Assembly (NCBI GenBank): GCA_964036315.1
Contig: OZ038480.1
Coordinates: 17,178,454 to 17,242,453 of the forward strand
Direction of reading: 5' to 3'
Length of the DNA stretch: 64,000 bases
Source of the DNA: Acanthosepion esculentum
Lineage: Eukaryota; Mollusca; Cephalopoda; Sepiida; Sepiidae
Each line of letters begins with the position of its first letter. The stretch's first letter is position 1. The notes under the pieces are model-generated. The model saw only the letters and a program-made list of their open reading frames with translations, had not been told where the DNA came from and made no database searches. This document shows, in pieces, positions 33,820 through 44,251 of this stretch. Position numbers and translations under genes: made by a program.

Positions 33820-34045
33820 CCCAACAGTATTTGTGCGAAAGTGAATACAACCATCTCGACTTGGAATCGAAACTCGATTTTTCGATTTTAAATTCTGAGT
33901 CGTATTCCATTGCACCACCCGCATATCCAAGTTTAAAGCACCTGGGATTCTAAGTACTCACCTGGTTCGACGTTGCTTAACTCCGGTGATCGTACAGGAA
34001 TTGGTGTTGATGCGTGATATGGCCGTAAGCCTTTACCACATGGAC
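33820..34045 (-). mobile_element. 5S rRNA-tRNA hybrid SINE
   Basis: Minus strand from 34045: a 5S-like head with GGCTTACGGCCATATCACG and TACGATCACCGGAGTTAAGC (the 5S internal promoter region), GAGTACTTAGAATCCCAGG, then a second Pol III-like module GCGGGTGGTGCAATGGAATA (box A) and GAGTTTCGATTCCAAG (box B), then the SINE-B body. 5S-derived SINEs are known; here a 5S head and a tRNA-like module are fused in series. Confidence 0.8.
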
Positions 34046-34200
34046 AATAAGAAAAGCAAGTGGAAAACAGTGGGTAACCTACTTAACGAGTTTGAGTGAA
34101 GAGATGGGAAGACAAACGAAGAGGGACGGTATTGGGTTACTTAGTGCAACAAAAGACTGGAAGTTGCGGAGAGACATGATCGTCTACGGTCTAAAAAGAC
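34046..34200 (+). pseudogene. RTE-like LINE C-terminal fragment
   Basis: Plus strand shows YLTSLSEEMGRQ, then DGIGLLSATKDWKLRRDMIV and LKRH in successive frames, the terminal block of the same LINE family. 34201-34960 holds nothing else recognised. Confidence 0.6.
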
Positions 34201-34961
34201 ATAGCTCTTAAAATGGCTTGCTGTAAAATATAAACATGGTTTATGTCTGCGTATAAAAACAAATTTTAACATTAAAAACCCAACAAGGGATGATATGTCG
34301 TTACATCCATCCGTCGGATCAAGCTTGATCAAACACTGAGAGGCAGTGTGGTCAAGTGTAAACGCATGCAGATCTGGCCTCTCCTTTGTTGCTATTTATC
34401 GCAATTCTCAGACCGTTATTCTACGATCCTCTTTCCTTAAGGCTGAGATTTGACGATCTGAGAGTTGCGACATGAAAAGAATGTAAAAAAATAAACAATA
34501 ATTGGTGATGCTTCATTTGAGAAACCGAAGCTTTTTTTTTTTTAGCTTTTAGCCGAGAAAATGTTAGAATTCTAACTTTGTAAGATTGCTTTTGTCGTAA
34601 AGATATTGGTCTAAATCAACGTAACTTGGCACTGATATAATGTCGGTATTTTAAAGTTTTCGAGAAATTGTTTTGGTGCCTGGATTTTTTTTCGACAAAC
34701 AATTCAAAATGCGTCACTCTGACCTGGTGAACATTCGACTGTTTTTGAACCCAAGAATTCTATTCATGGTTCTAGGGAAATGGGAAAAACCTAGAAGCAA
34801 AAAAACAAAACAAAAAAAAAAAACAGTGTTTGTAATCATCAGTTTGTTGCCTCAAGAATTCTATTAAAAAATTACAGCTGGTCGCGAGATACGCGCCTCA
34901 AGAATAACTTAGAGTAAATCGATAAAGTTATCGATAATTTCTCTCTGAATTTCTGGGATAG

Positions 34962-35170
34962 GGAGTTATCATTATTTACATTTAAACGAATGTTCTCATC
35001 TTTGTTGTTATTATCACAAACTTTTCGGCTGTTGTGTTCTCCGGCCTTCTTCGGTTTCCTATCGATCTAGGTAAACCTTCAGAGAATTTCGTACTAAAGG
35101 TTTTATTTAATACACAGCAACAGATTATTATCATTCCGCTATTTATGTCTAGGGATATCTTGTCTTTTTT
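34962..35170 (-). mobile_element. SINE-A copy, headless
   Basis: TCTCATCTTTGTTGTTATTA, TTTTCGGCTGTTGTG, CTCCGGCCTTCTTCGG and a GTTTTATTTAATACA block in SINE-A order on the minus strand. Confidence 0.65.
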
Positions 35171-35261
35171 GTACTGTTATTTCTGGCCCTATTTCCACTG
35201 AAAGACTGTTGAGGTATTTAACTATTGTCCCTCAAGATGTAGAAGAAGAAGAAGACACCAT

Positions 35262-35340
35262 AACCGAAAGGTTTTGATGATAACAATAAAGATGAGGATA
35301 TTAGTCTAGATGTAAATAGTGTAAATATATTAATGCAAAG
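35262..35340 (+). mobile_element. SINE-A 3' end
   Basis: AACCGAAAGGTTTTGATGAT then AATAAAGATGAGGATATTAG in plus orientation. 35341-36004 contains nothing recognised. Confidence 0.5.
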
Positions 35341-36004
35341 CACTCATTCTGTGAGTGCTACTTGTACCAGATAAACCAGTTCTAGCTGCTGCATGATCAG
35401 GTCATCGGCGATTAAAATGTTTTCCCCACCAGACTTTTCTGGTGATGAGGAGGGCTTGGCATGTAACAGGATTAAAAACACGACCTGCTATCGGGCGGAT
35501 AAACATTCTTGTCGGCCCAACGGCAATCTAGCATGCAATGAAGAATACTGGGATCTATATGTGAATGCCAGTGCGGTGTTCACACGGCGTCCATGTTAGG
35601 AGGGCTTTTTAGACTAGTCAAAAGCCAGAGCGCAGGCTTCTACTGATGAAATCAATAGGCAAGTAACCGTGACCAAGTCGAGCCTTCAAGTTGTACACCA
35701 TCGATTTTGGTTTAACCTGGAGAGGGATGGGACCCGCCAGGTCTACTTTCCAAAGACACGCTATGTATGAATGAATACCTCAAATGAGATATATAGATCG
35801 AACTGGCCAGGTGCTCAGCAGCGCAGGGACCTTGTGACCACACCCAGTTATAGGACGTTTTGTAAATATATTTTTTACGGATTATCTCCCTTTTGAAGGC
35901 TATTCAATATCAGAAAATATTTTTAGATTTTAAGAAATTCTATTTTACATAATAATGATTTATTTATACAAGCCTTACTTATTAACCCATAGCTGGGAGG
36001 AGAA

Positions 36005-36215
36005 GAAGAGGTAGATTCATGCCTTTCCCAATGTATTTACGCGAAAGTGAATATAACGAACCCAACTGGAATTGGAACTCGGCCCCCCGATTAACAATTC
36101 CGAGTCATTATCCATTACACCACCCGCACATCCAAGCTTACAGCACCTGGTATTCCCTAGCAGCCACCTATCCAAGTAGTCGCCAGGATCGAGGTTGCTT
36201 AAGGTCACAGCACTG
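36005..36215 (-). mobile_element. 5S rRNA-tRNA hybrid SINE, second copy
   Basis: Minus strand from 36215: AAGCAACCTCGATCCTGG and ACTACTTGGATAGGTGGC, then GGGAATACCAGGTGCTGTAA are an excellent match to the 3' half of 5S rRNA. The tRNA-like module (GGTGGTGTAATGGATAATG, GAGTTCCAATTCC) and the SINE-B body (TGGGAAAGGCATGAATC, CTCTTCTTCTCC) follow. The 5' half of 5S is degraded. Confidence 0.85.
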
Positions 36216-36689
36216 ATGATGATGGTGATGATGATGATTTAAAATTGATTTTTAAAAAATTTTTTAATACCAAGCAAAGTACTACGAAATAGGAAATTAC
36301 CATCCCTCTAGCGTGCTAAATCTTCTCGTCAGTGGTAGAGATTGACGGGCGTCCTGCTCCTTCTTCGTACCTCACGCTTGTCCGGCCACTTCTCAATCCA
36401 CTCATACATATTTCTACGCCGTAGGGAACTGTTGCCGCATTGTGTTAAAAAGCCACCAATGAATTTCGACCCCTGACACACCTACTGACCGGAAAAATCT
36501 GGTCACTATTCCTCCTTTGTGCACACTGCTAGCGGTGCGGCCATGTATACAATGTAACAGCAGCAAGAAAACTTCGATCATGTGACGACAATGGTAGAAA
36601 CTGTAAGCACGCATGAGCAGAAGGCAGTTTGACGAACCTAAAGATATGTCATGGCGAAAGTGCGGATAATTTTTGACTTACCTTTGTAA

Positions 36690-36744
36690 TATCAATCCTC
36701 CTATATGGCAGTGGATGATGGACAATTTTCTTGAAGATGAAGAG
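36690..36744 (+). pseudogene. RTE-like LINE, left part, interrupted at 36744
   Basis: The plus frame reads LYGSGWWTIFLKMKR, the conserved block upstream of WFYRRMLRI in this LINE clade. The frame resumes at 37591 after a composite retroposon. Confidence 0.65.
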
Positions 36745-37577
36745 TTTGGTTTGGTTTGTTTTGTTTTATGGTATATCAACCTCAGTGGGTTATTTAATGC
36801 CTACAACTTTTTTTCCTGGTAATACAGGGTGTCCATAAAGTTCGTGTGCACTTTAAAAAAATCATAACTTTATTTGTATTTGCGATACAAATGATTTGTA
36901 AAAAGGATTAGAAAGAAGTAAATCTATATTTTTAAGGTTTTATTGAAATTTTATTTAAGTTCCCACATGTCCTCCATCATTAGCAATACAAAGGGTAATA
37001 CGATTTTGCAGTTCATGGAAAACATTTGCCAACTGATTTACAGTAATGCCTGAAATCACATTAGTTATTTTAGCTATACTTAAAACTAGGTACATTAAAC
37101 TTTATAACGTTTTTTACAGATTATTTCTATCGCAAATACAAATAAAGTTATAAATTTTTAAAGTGCACACGAACTTTATGGACACCCTGTATTTTGTTTT
37201 GTCAAAAATCTATTTCTGGTAATATTTTTTCCTGAAAAATATATAGCTAGTAATATTATTTCAAAAAAGTATTGCTGGTAATAGTTTTTTTCTTCAAAAA
37301 TTTATTTCTGGTAATAATTTTTTACAAAGTATTTCTGGTATTGAAACCTATTTTTACACTTATACTACTTTTTACCTCAGTTTCGGGGTTAACTATTTGT
37401 CCATAGTTGGGACCCTAACAGGCGCTACCACCCCGGGCCAGGGTGGACCTGGGAACACCAGCAATTAACAGGTGGTTCCACGCTCCTCATATCCTCCTGA
37501 TTAGAGGCCTTGCTGTTAGTCGTAGTTTATCGTCTTACCTTGGACGCGGATGTAGTTTATAGTCATACCCAGGACGG
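36745..37577 (-). mobile_element. Composite minisatellite retroposon, copy E1, with TSD
   Basis: Read on the minus strand: one and a half 30-bp units (37577-37520), a unique block of about 150 bp (GTGGAACCACCTGTTAATTG, GTAGCGCCTGTTAGGGTCC), a minisatellite of roughly 28-bp TTACCAG units (37380-37200), then GGTTGATATACCATAAAAC and an AACCA-rich tail. TSD: TGAAGATGAAGAG at 36732-36744 against TGGAGATGAAGAG at 37578-37590. Interrupted by a MITE at 36825-37189. No coding capacity. Confidence 0.85.
36825..37189 (-). mobile_element. Mariner-like MITE, copy 2, nested in E1
   Basis: CAGGGTGTCCATAAAGTTCG with its complement at the right end, TA on both sides (36823-36824, 37190-37191). The minus strand around 36970-37060 still encodes LQNRITLCIANDGGHVGT, resembling the last residues of a mariner/IS630-type transposase, so this MITE descends from such a transposon. 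Subterminal repeats extend the hairpin to over 60 bp. Confidence 0.88.
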
Positions 37578-37795
37578 TGGAGATGAAGAGGAGAATAAAA
37601 CAACAGAAAAGTAGTTCTACAGAAGGATGCTGAGAATACGGTGGGTGGATCAGAAAGAGACAGTCGAAATTCCCGGGAAACAAGAACTTGGAAAATTAGA
37701 TACTGGCAAGGCATGCTGAAAGTAAAGCGGTCAACAGACGAACTACATGACAATTTTTAGGGAATGTATAGAAAAAACAGGGGAATCAGATGGAT
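37578..37795 (+). pseudogene. RTE-like LINE, right part after E1
   Basis: Starts with the TSD, then MKRRIK, and after a frame change SSSTEGC shifts to FYRRMLRIRWVDQ. Together with 36690-36744 this restores the usual order of the LINE C-terminal region. It decays toward 37795. Confidence 0.7.
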
Positions 37796-37954
37796 GGTAA
37801 ATCTCCGACATTAGTAAGATTAATTGATTTGTTTTTTTACGGCTTATCAACTCTTTTCATGTTATTTAAGCACAGGATATATTTTTAGAGTGTAAGATTT
37901 TTTTTATTGAGATAATAATTGTTCGGTAATAAAAGTTACTGACTTATAGCTGGG

Positions 37955-38165
37955 GGACAAGATCAGGATTTATACATTTACAAAGCGTATTTATATAAGA
38001 GAATATAAGGAACACAATTGGAATTGGAACACAGATCTTCGACTAACAATTCCGGGTCATTATCCGTTATATCACACGCATATCCAAGAGGTCATCCATC
38101 TAGCTATTGAGCAGGCTCGGCGTTGCTTAACTTATGTGATCGTACTGGAACCAGTGATTCAACGT
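37955..38165 (-). mobile_element. 5S rRNA-tRNA hybrid SINE, third copy, seed of the tandem array
   Basis: SINE-B body at 37960-38000, tRNA-like module (ATATAACGGATAATGACCC, GTTCCAATTCCAATTG), then 5S-like AAGTTAAGCAACGCCG and GTACGATCACATAAGTTAAG. It leads directly into the array. Confidence 0.75.
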
Positions 38166-39062
38166 GATGCGGTAGTAAGACCCAAGCTCACATCTTCCAT
38201 AGATCTGCGTTGCTTAACATCGGTGATCGTACGGGAACAGGTGTCTCAACGAGATGTGGTAGTAAACCCATTATATCACTCACATACCCAAGCTCCCATC
38301 TTCCATAGATCTATGTTGCTTAACTTCGGTGATCGTACGGGAACAGGTGTCTCAACGTGGTGTTAGTAAGGCCATTATATCACTCACACATCCAAGCTCG
38401 CATTTTCCATAGATCTATGTTGCTTAACTTCGGTGATCGTACGGGAACAGGTGTCTCAACGTGATGTGGTAGTAAGGCCATTATATCACTCACACATCCA
38501 AGCTCCCATCTTACATAGATCTATGTTGCTTAACTTCGGTGATCGTACGGGAACAGGTGTCTCAACGTGGTGTTAGTAAGGCCATTATATCACTCACACA
38601 TCCAAGCTCGCATTTTCCATAGATCTATGTTGCTTAACTTCGGTGATCGTACGGGAACAGGTGTCTCAACGTGATGTGGTAGTAAGGCCATTATATCACT
38701 CACACATCCAAGCTCCCATCTTACATAGATCTATGTTGCTTAACTTCGGTGATCGTACGGGAACAGGTATCTCAACATGATGTGGTAGTAAACCCATTAT
38801 ATCACTCACACATCCAAGCTCCCATCTTCTATAGATCTACGTTGCTTAACTTCGGTGATCGTACGGGAACAGGTGTCTCAACGAGATGTGGTAGTAAACC
38901 CATTATATCACTCACACACCCAAGCTCCCATCTTCCATAGATCTATGTTGCTTAACTTCGGTGATCGTACAGGAACAGGTGTCTCAACGTGATGTGGTAG
39001 TAAGGCCATTATATCACTGACACGGGAACAGGTGTTTCAACGCCATATGGCCGTATGCCAGA
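38104..39062 (-). repeat. Tandem array of a 5S-SINE segment, about nine units of 104-106 bp
   Basis: TTGCTTAACTTCGGTGATCG (complement of the 5S internal promoter region) starts at 38210, 38316, 38420, 38526, 38630, 38736, 38842 and 38948, plus a first unit at 38123. The 104/106 alternation between 38316 and 38736 is a 210-bp higher-order repeat. Each unit joins the 5' half of 5S (through AAGTTAAGCAAC) to the start of the tRNA-like module. The last unit (39018-39062) carries a true 5S-like 5' end, GGCATACGGCCATATGG. 39063-39779 is unrecognised. Confidence 0.9.
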
Positions 39063-39779
39063 CATTAGTTTAAGCCGCAAAGATATGTCGATGACTGTAG
39101 CAACATTGCTGAAAAAGATATTAATGTCACTGGAAAATTGAACTCAGTTTTGTAATAGCATTGATAAAAAGACGAAGACTGAACAACGGCTTCCTATTTC
39201 CCCTTTGTTCGTGTTTTTATTTATATAAACCTAGAGTATGTCTTTTTTTTAAAAAAAAATATCGACTTTCATTAAATATTTATTTGTTTTCTTAATTATT
39301 TTTCCTAAGTCAGAGGTCATTACGGTAATTTACCGACTTTATCTTCCCTTTGGTTGCCCAGACGTAAATGTAGAATTATGCTTAAAATAACATTAATATT
39401 CTTATTTACTAAGCCGAGATTAGTCTGACACAAGGCCATGATAGCTGGGTGAACAATCAAAGACCGAACTTACGAATTAGTCTAAAACATGAATTTTTTA
39501 AATACTGGAAAGAGCGATAAAACTCGTCGGACTTGAACTTGGGAAACCTGTTTTCAGGAAAACAGGTTTTAGAGAAAGATTTTATAAATTCCAATAGACA
39601 GTAACATTGGTTGCTCAGTCAGTCAATTCTGAATGTTTTCATATAAGGAAACGGCTAATATTACCATTAGCATTGCGTTATGGCAATGATTCCTAGCGCA
39701 TGCCCCCCACCGGTGCATTGATAATGCAAATGCTTCTCTACGAAATCCAGACAACGTTCTTATTATCGTTAGTTTTCTT

Positions 39780-40745
39780 TTTATAAGCTTTTCACCACAA
39801 GCAAGGCTGGAAGCCACTAGCACGCAAGGGGTTACAGAAGATTTGGAGCGAGAGCAGATAGGAGTGATAGAGAAAAGGATGAGGAGAAGGATAGGGGATA
39901 GATCAAGGCAAGGGGTTACAGGAGATTTGGAGCGAGAGCAGATAGGAGTGAAAGAGGAAAGGATGTGGAGAAGGATAGTGGATAGATCAAGGCAAGGGGT
40001 TACAGAAGATTTGGAGTGAGAGCAGATAGGGGTGATAGAGGAAAGGATGTGGAGAAGGATAGTGGATAGATCAAGGCAAGAGGTTATAGAAGATTTGGAG
40101 CGAGAGCAGATAGGAGTGATAGAGGAAAGGATGAGGAGAAGGATAGGGGATAGATCAAGGCAAGGGGTTACAGATTTGGAGTGAAGGCAGATAGGAGTGA
40201 TAGAGGAAAGGATGAGGAGAAGGCTAGTGGCTAGATCAAGGCAAGGGGTTACAGATGATTTGGAGCGAGAGCAGATAGGAGTGATAGAGGAAAGGATGAG
40301 GAGAAGGATAGGGGATAGATCAAGGCAAGGGGTTACAGATTTGGAGTGAAGGCAGATAGGAGTGATAGAGGAAAGGATGAGGAGAAGGCTAGTGGCTAGA
40401 TCAAGGCAAGGGGTTACAGATGATTTGGAGCGAGAGCAGATAGGAGTGATAGAGGAAAGGGTGAGGAGAAGGATATTGGATATATCAAGGCAAGGGATTA
40501 CAGAGGATTTGGAGCGAGAGCAGATAGGAGTGTTAGAGGAAAGAATGAGGAGAAGGATAGTGGATAGATCAAGGCAACTGGAGATGTCGATTGACGTTAC
40601 ATTTGAATAGTTGGAGATTATAGTTGTCAGGGAAATAGGAATAAAGAAGGGAGTTCCACAGGTGAGAGGTGCGAGATATGAAGCTATTGGAGTAGAAGAG
40701 ACGTCTACATTTAACAGTTTTAACAGTGAAAGGGTGGGAAGGGTT
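39780..40745 (-). pseudogene. Jockey-like LINE 3' UTR copy, expanded by an internal minisatellite
   Basis: Begins with the LINE 3' terminal block (CAAGGCTGGAAGCCACTAGC) and ends near 40740 with AACAGTTTTAACAGTGAAAG, which corresponds to 3258-3282 of the copy at 2999-4059. In that copy the intervening segment occurs once; here it is amplified about tenfold. The 380-codon minus frame across it is a repeat artefact. Confidence 0.88.
39815..40580. repeat. 84-bp minisatellite born from a LINE 3' UTR, about ten units
   Basis: GATCAAGGCAAGGGGTTACA recurs at 39901, 39985, 40069, 40153, 40234, 40318, 40399, 40483 and 40567: spacing 84 with two 81-bp units. 40153-40318 and 40318-40483 form a 165-bp higher-order duplication. 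Confidence 0.92.
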
Positions 40746-41447
40746 GAAAATAATAAAAAATACAAGACAACAATAGATTTCTAAGTCAACAGTACCAATG
40801 GCAATAACTGCCTAACGAATGACATTTTGGATTAAGCCAAGGCGAACGTCAGTAGGAATGTAGAATGGTAGCAAATGCGGAGGAAGGCACGAAATGCTAA
40901 GCACCATTAACAATAAAAACAACAAACGTTGGATAAAAATAAACGCTGACTTTATTTGGCTCCAAGTCAGTTTATAGGAGGAGGTCGATGAGCAATTTCT
41001 CGCCTGGATATTTGCCAATTTAATGCTATTTGTACTTAAAAAAAAAAAAGACGCGTAGAAACGTTTGCACAGCGAGACATTTATATTCATTTGTTTCAAA
41101 CAAAAATAAAAATTATCGACCGTTTAAACAACATTCTATTGTAGTGACTTAATCAACATCATGTTTCATGTAAAGTTCTCGTGTTCTGAGATAACGAAAC
41201 CTACGCAACTTAAACATTAAGGCCAATGACGCTTTCCTTTAAAATTACAGCTCTGATAGTAAGCTCATACGAGCGCAATTAACGTCTAAAAGAAACCGAA
41301 ATTTTCAACACCATTGTCAAAATTTTCAATACTATAGGAATGTCTACGGCTACGTCCTCGCCGAGGCAATAAAACTGTGCTCGAAGACATACTTGTCGCA
41401 GTTAGCTCCTCCTCATTTCCTTAATCCTTCAACAGGGGTCTCTCTCT

Positions 41448-41582
41448 CCCACGAGTATAAATACTGGCTGACTTTTCGCCTCTTCCTCTTTTACGGCTTA
41501 CGCACACGTGCGGCCAGCTATCTCGACTCTCGAGAAAGTTTTTTTAACCTCGCCTGACGCGCGAGGTTAAAAAAACTTTCTC
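41448..41582. promoter_or_regulatory. TATA-like box followed by a perfect 22-bp hairpin
   Basis: GAGTATAAATACTGGC at 41453-41468 resembles a Pol II TATA element. Downstream, 41532-41553 (GAGAAAGTTTTTTTAACCTC plus GC) pairs without mismatch with 41561-41582 around a 7-nt loop. The setting (TATA, hairpin, C/T-rich flank to about 41980) is compatible with an LTR, but no TSD, primer site or second LTR is visible. 40746-41447 is otherwise unrecognised. Confidence 0.45.
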
Positions 41583-42269
41583 TTTTTTTTACTTATTCCA
41601 ATATGTGACCTCTCACACATACAGCGTTTCCCATATTCTGGGAACACGCTAAAAACAATATACGCGTTCGTACGGACACTCAACACACTCACCATAACTT
41701 CTCCATACAACACTCTGTAACCATTCATGTCATTGTAATTTGTTATTAATATATATTTGTTTGCATACATGTATATCGGTCTTGTTTGTTTCTCTCTCTT
41801 CTTTGGACTCCATTCTAGTCCAACATTCCTATGTAGCTGGACCGGTCAGCAGGAAATCTTAACCCAGAGATATCTCATCTCATCCTCATATTCACACCCC
41901 GGTCCTCTACATACTCAACGTTCACTTTCGACTCACCTTCAGTCAAGGGTAGACATCACTCTATCTGCTGGAGGTTAAATTGATGTAATTATATTTCTAT
42001 AATTTTATGTGTTTTCAGGTGTCCTTATAAATGTCATTTCAGAAATGCTCTTATAAAACGTAAACTAGATAATATTTCATGAGCAATCTTTTTCATAGCA
42101 AAATGATTCATTGTGAATTTAGAAATTTTCATATTGTTCTAGAAGTTTATCTGTTGTATTGTCATTTTGATTGTTTATTTTCCAATGCCTTTTGCTTAAT
42201 CAACTCATTGATAAATATTAGAACGTTGCGCGTTTAGCTATTGAATCATATACAATTGTGACGTTTTTA

Positions 42270-42840
42270 ATCATTTCACCCCAAGTAAGGTAATAAAGCC
42301 ACAAAAATGCAAGGGGTTATTGGGTCTTAGAGAATATGAGAAAAATACTATTAAAAAGAGATGTCAATAAAAAGACAAAACTTAAGATGATAGAAGATAA
42401 CAATCGACATTGCATTTAAATTTTTGAAAATCAAAGTTGACTGCAAAGTAAGAAACAGGAAAAAAGTTCTACAAGCAAGAAGGGTGAGAGAAGAAACTGT
42501 TAGCATAGAACTTACGGTTACATATAGCCATTTCAACTGTAAAATTATGAGACCTTGCCACCAATCTAGTACTGCACTTAAATTCATAAAGTCTATGCAC
42601 CATAGTGAAAAGAAGAATTAACATGAAATTATTTAAAGGAAAGTCACAGGAAAGATACATTATGGTGGTAGGAAAGTGACTGACACCGAGACGCCAATAA
42701 GTGAATCTTATGCGAGAGAAGAAACTGTTAGCATAGAACTTGCTGTCACATATAGCCATTTCAACTGGAAGATAATGAGACATTACAATCAATCCAGTCA
42801 TACACTTAAATTCATAAAGTCTATGTACCAAATAGGATGG
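42270..42840 (-). pseudogene. Jockey-like LINE 3' end with an internal tandem duplication
   Basis: 3' terminal block TTTCACCCCAAGTAAGG at 42276. GAGAGAAGAAACTGTTAGCA to the GTAC/GCACCA end of the last codons occurs at 42484-42605 and again at 42712-42832. Minus-strand peptides YEFKCSTRLVARSHNFTVEM and FYANSFFS match the LINE C-terminus. 42841-43309 has nothing except a duplicated ATGTTGGCTATCTTATATTT (43062 and 43271). Confidence 0.75.
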
Positions 42841-43309
42841 CTCTTAACATGTATACTTAGCATGGAGTTCTCTTATCTTTTCCCATCATTCTGTTTCAAT
42901 GTTAGTTCAACCAACTGGCTTTACTATCTAAGGTCATTTGAGTGGAATATAATTATTCTTCCACTAATCCTTACTGCTTGTTTATTTAAAATTATTCATC
43001 ACATTTTTGTTATTCATAATGGATTTTAAAAAACTTCTAAAAATAAAGAAAAGATTTTATGTTGGCTATCTTATATTTTCAGATATGAATCAGGTTATGG
43101 ACAATTCCTTAGTAAAAATATTAAAGTCAAACACTACTTTCTGCTAGTAAATGTTTATTGTTGATACAGAGGAGAAATGTTAGCTTTGCAAAAAACACAT
43201 TGTTACAATGTACATTTCTACAAAGAAAGTGTTTTTAAAACTGATTTTGTAAGTTATTTGAATTTATCTTTATGTTGGCTATCTTATATTTTCAGACATG
43301 TTGCTTGAG

Positions 43310-44100
43310 GAGTCAGGTTATGGATAAAGGAGATTGCGAACAATAAAAGAACAAGAATTAAAAAACAGAAGATAACGATTGACATTACATTTAAATTTCT
43401 GAAGATCAATGTTAACAAGGAAGCAAGAAGCCAGAAGAGATTTCCATAATCAAGAAGTGTGAGAGAAGGAACTGCTAGCATAGAACTTACGGTTACATCT
43501 AGCCATTTCAACTGTAAAATGATGAGACCTAACCGCCAATCTAGTATTGCGCTTAAATTCATAAAGTCTAGGAGCATACAGGAAAGTTCACCAAAACAAT
43601 AGAAAAGGCAAAGGGAAGCTAACGTTACGGCGGTGAAAAAGTGACCGAGGCCTAGATGCCATTTCAGGACCAAGGAAATCGTATATTCTTATGATTTTAT
43701 CAAGACTCTCGAAATATATATCATAAAAAGCAAACCAGATGTGGCAGCATTATTCAAAGCATAGACGAATGGTAGATTTATAAATATATAAGAAAGATTG
43801 TCTGGCAAGACATAGTGATCCATCTTTCCTAGCAGCTGGCCTAGCAATTGAACCAATATAATTTTTTCTTTCCCCCTCAGCGAAAAGCTTTTGTCTCATA
43901 AGACGCAACGGATAACTCTCCTGAAGGTTAGCATCAGCCAGGATGACAGAAGGCAGAACGGGTTCTCGCAGACGATTATTAGAGAGCAGTTTTGTTTTGG
44001 AGGCGTTGAAATTAACAAGCCATTCCTTGCCCCAGTTAAGATTGCCGACCAATTTTGAGATCAACTGCCAAGGGGTCAGATGAAGACAGCGATTAATCTA
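43310..44100 (-). pseudogene. Jockey-like LINE, RT C-terminal part and 3' UTR
   Basis: Minus strand from 44064: KEWLVNFNASKTKLLSNNRL, LADANLQESYPLRL, YIGSIARPAARKDGSLCLAR, IYKSTIRLCFE. After a frameshift the C-terminal tail (43673-43284) still has VTLASLCLFY, then the shared 3' UTR. 5'-truncated before the catalytic YADD. Confidence 0.88.
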
Positions 44101-44119
44101 GCGGACAAGATTAAGTAAA

Positions 44120-44250
44120 TGACTGGTAGAACAGAGGATATGAGGGATAGAAAAAAGACAAGAATTGCTAAGACCTACAAAAGATAGGAAGTTGTAAAGG
44201 TCCACGATCGCTCGCACACTCAAGGGAAACGACCCGGAGAAGAAGAATTG
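44120..44250 (+). pseudogene. RTE-like LINE C-terminal tail
   Basis: AAGATAGGAAGTTGTAAAGG gives a DRKL(W)-like start of the terminal block, followed by GATCGCTCGCAC as at 4580. Short. Confidence 0.45.
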
Positions 44251-44251
44251 G

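Noticed and set aside
38104..39062. Genuine 5S rRNA gene cluster
   Set aside because: Units contain only the 5' half of 5S joined to a tRNA-like module and lack the 3' half, spacer and T-run terminator of a 5S gene.
39623..40765. 380-codon minus-strand frame
   Set aside because: Artefact of the 84-bp repeat in a LINE 3' UTR.
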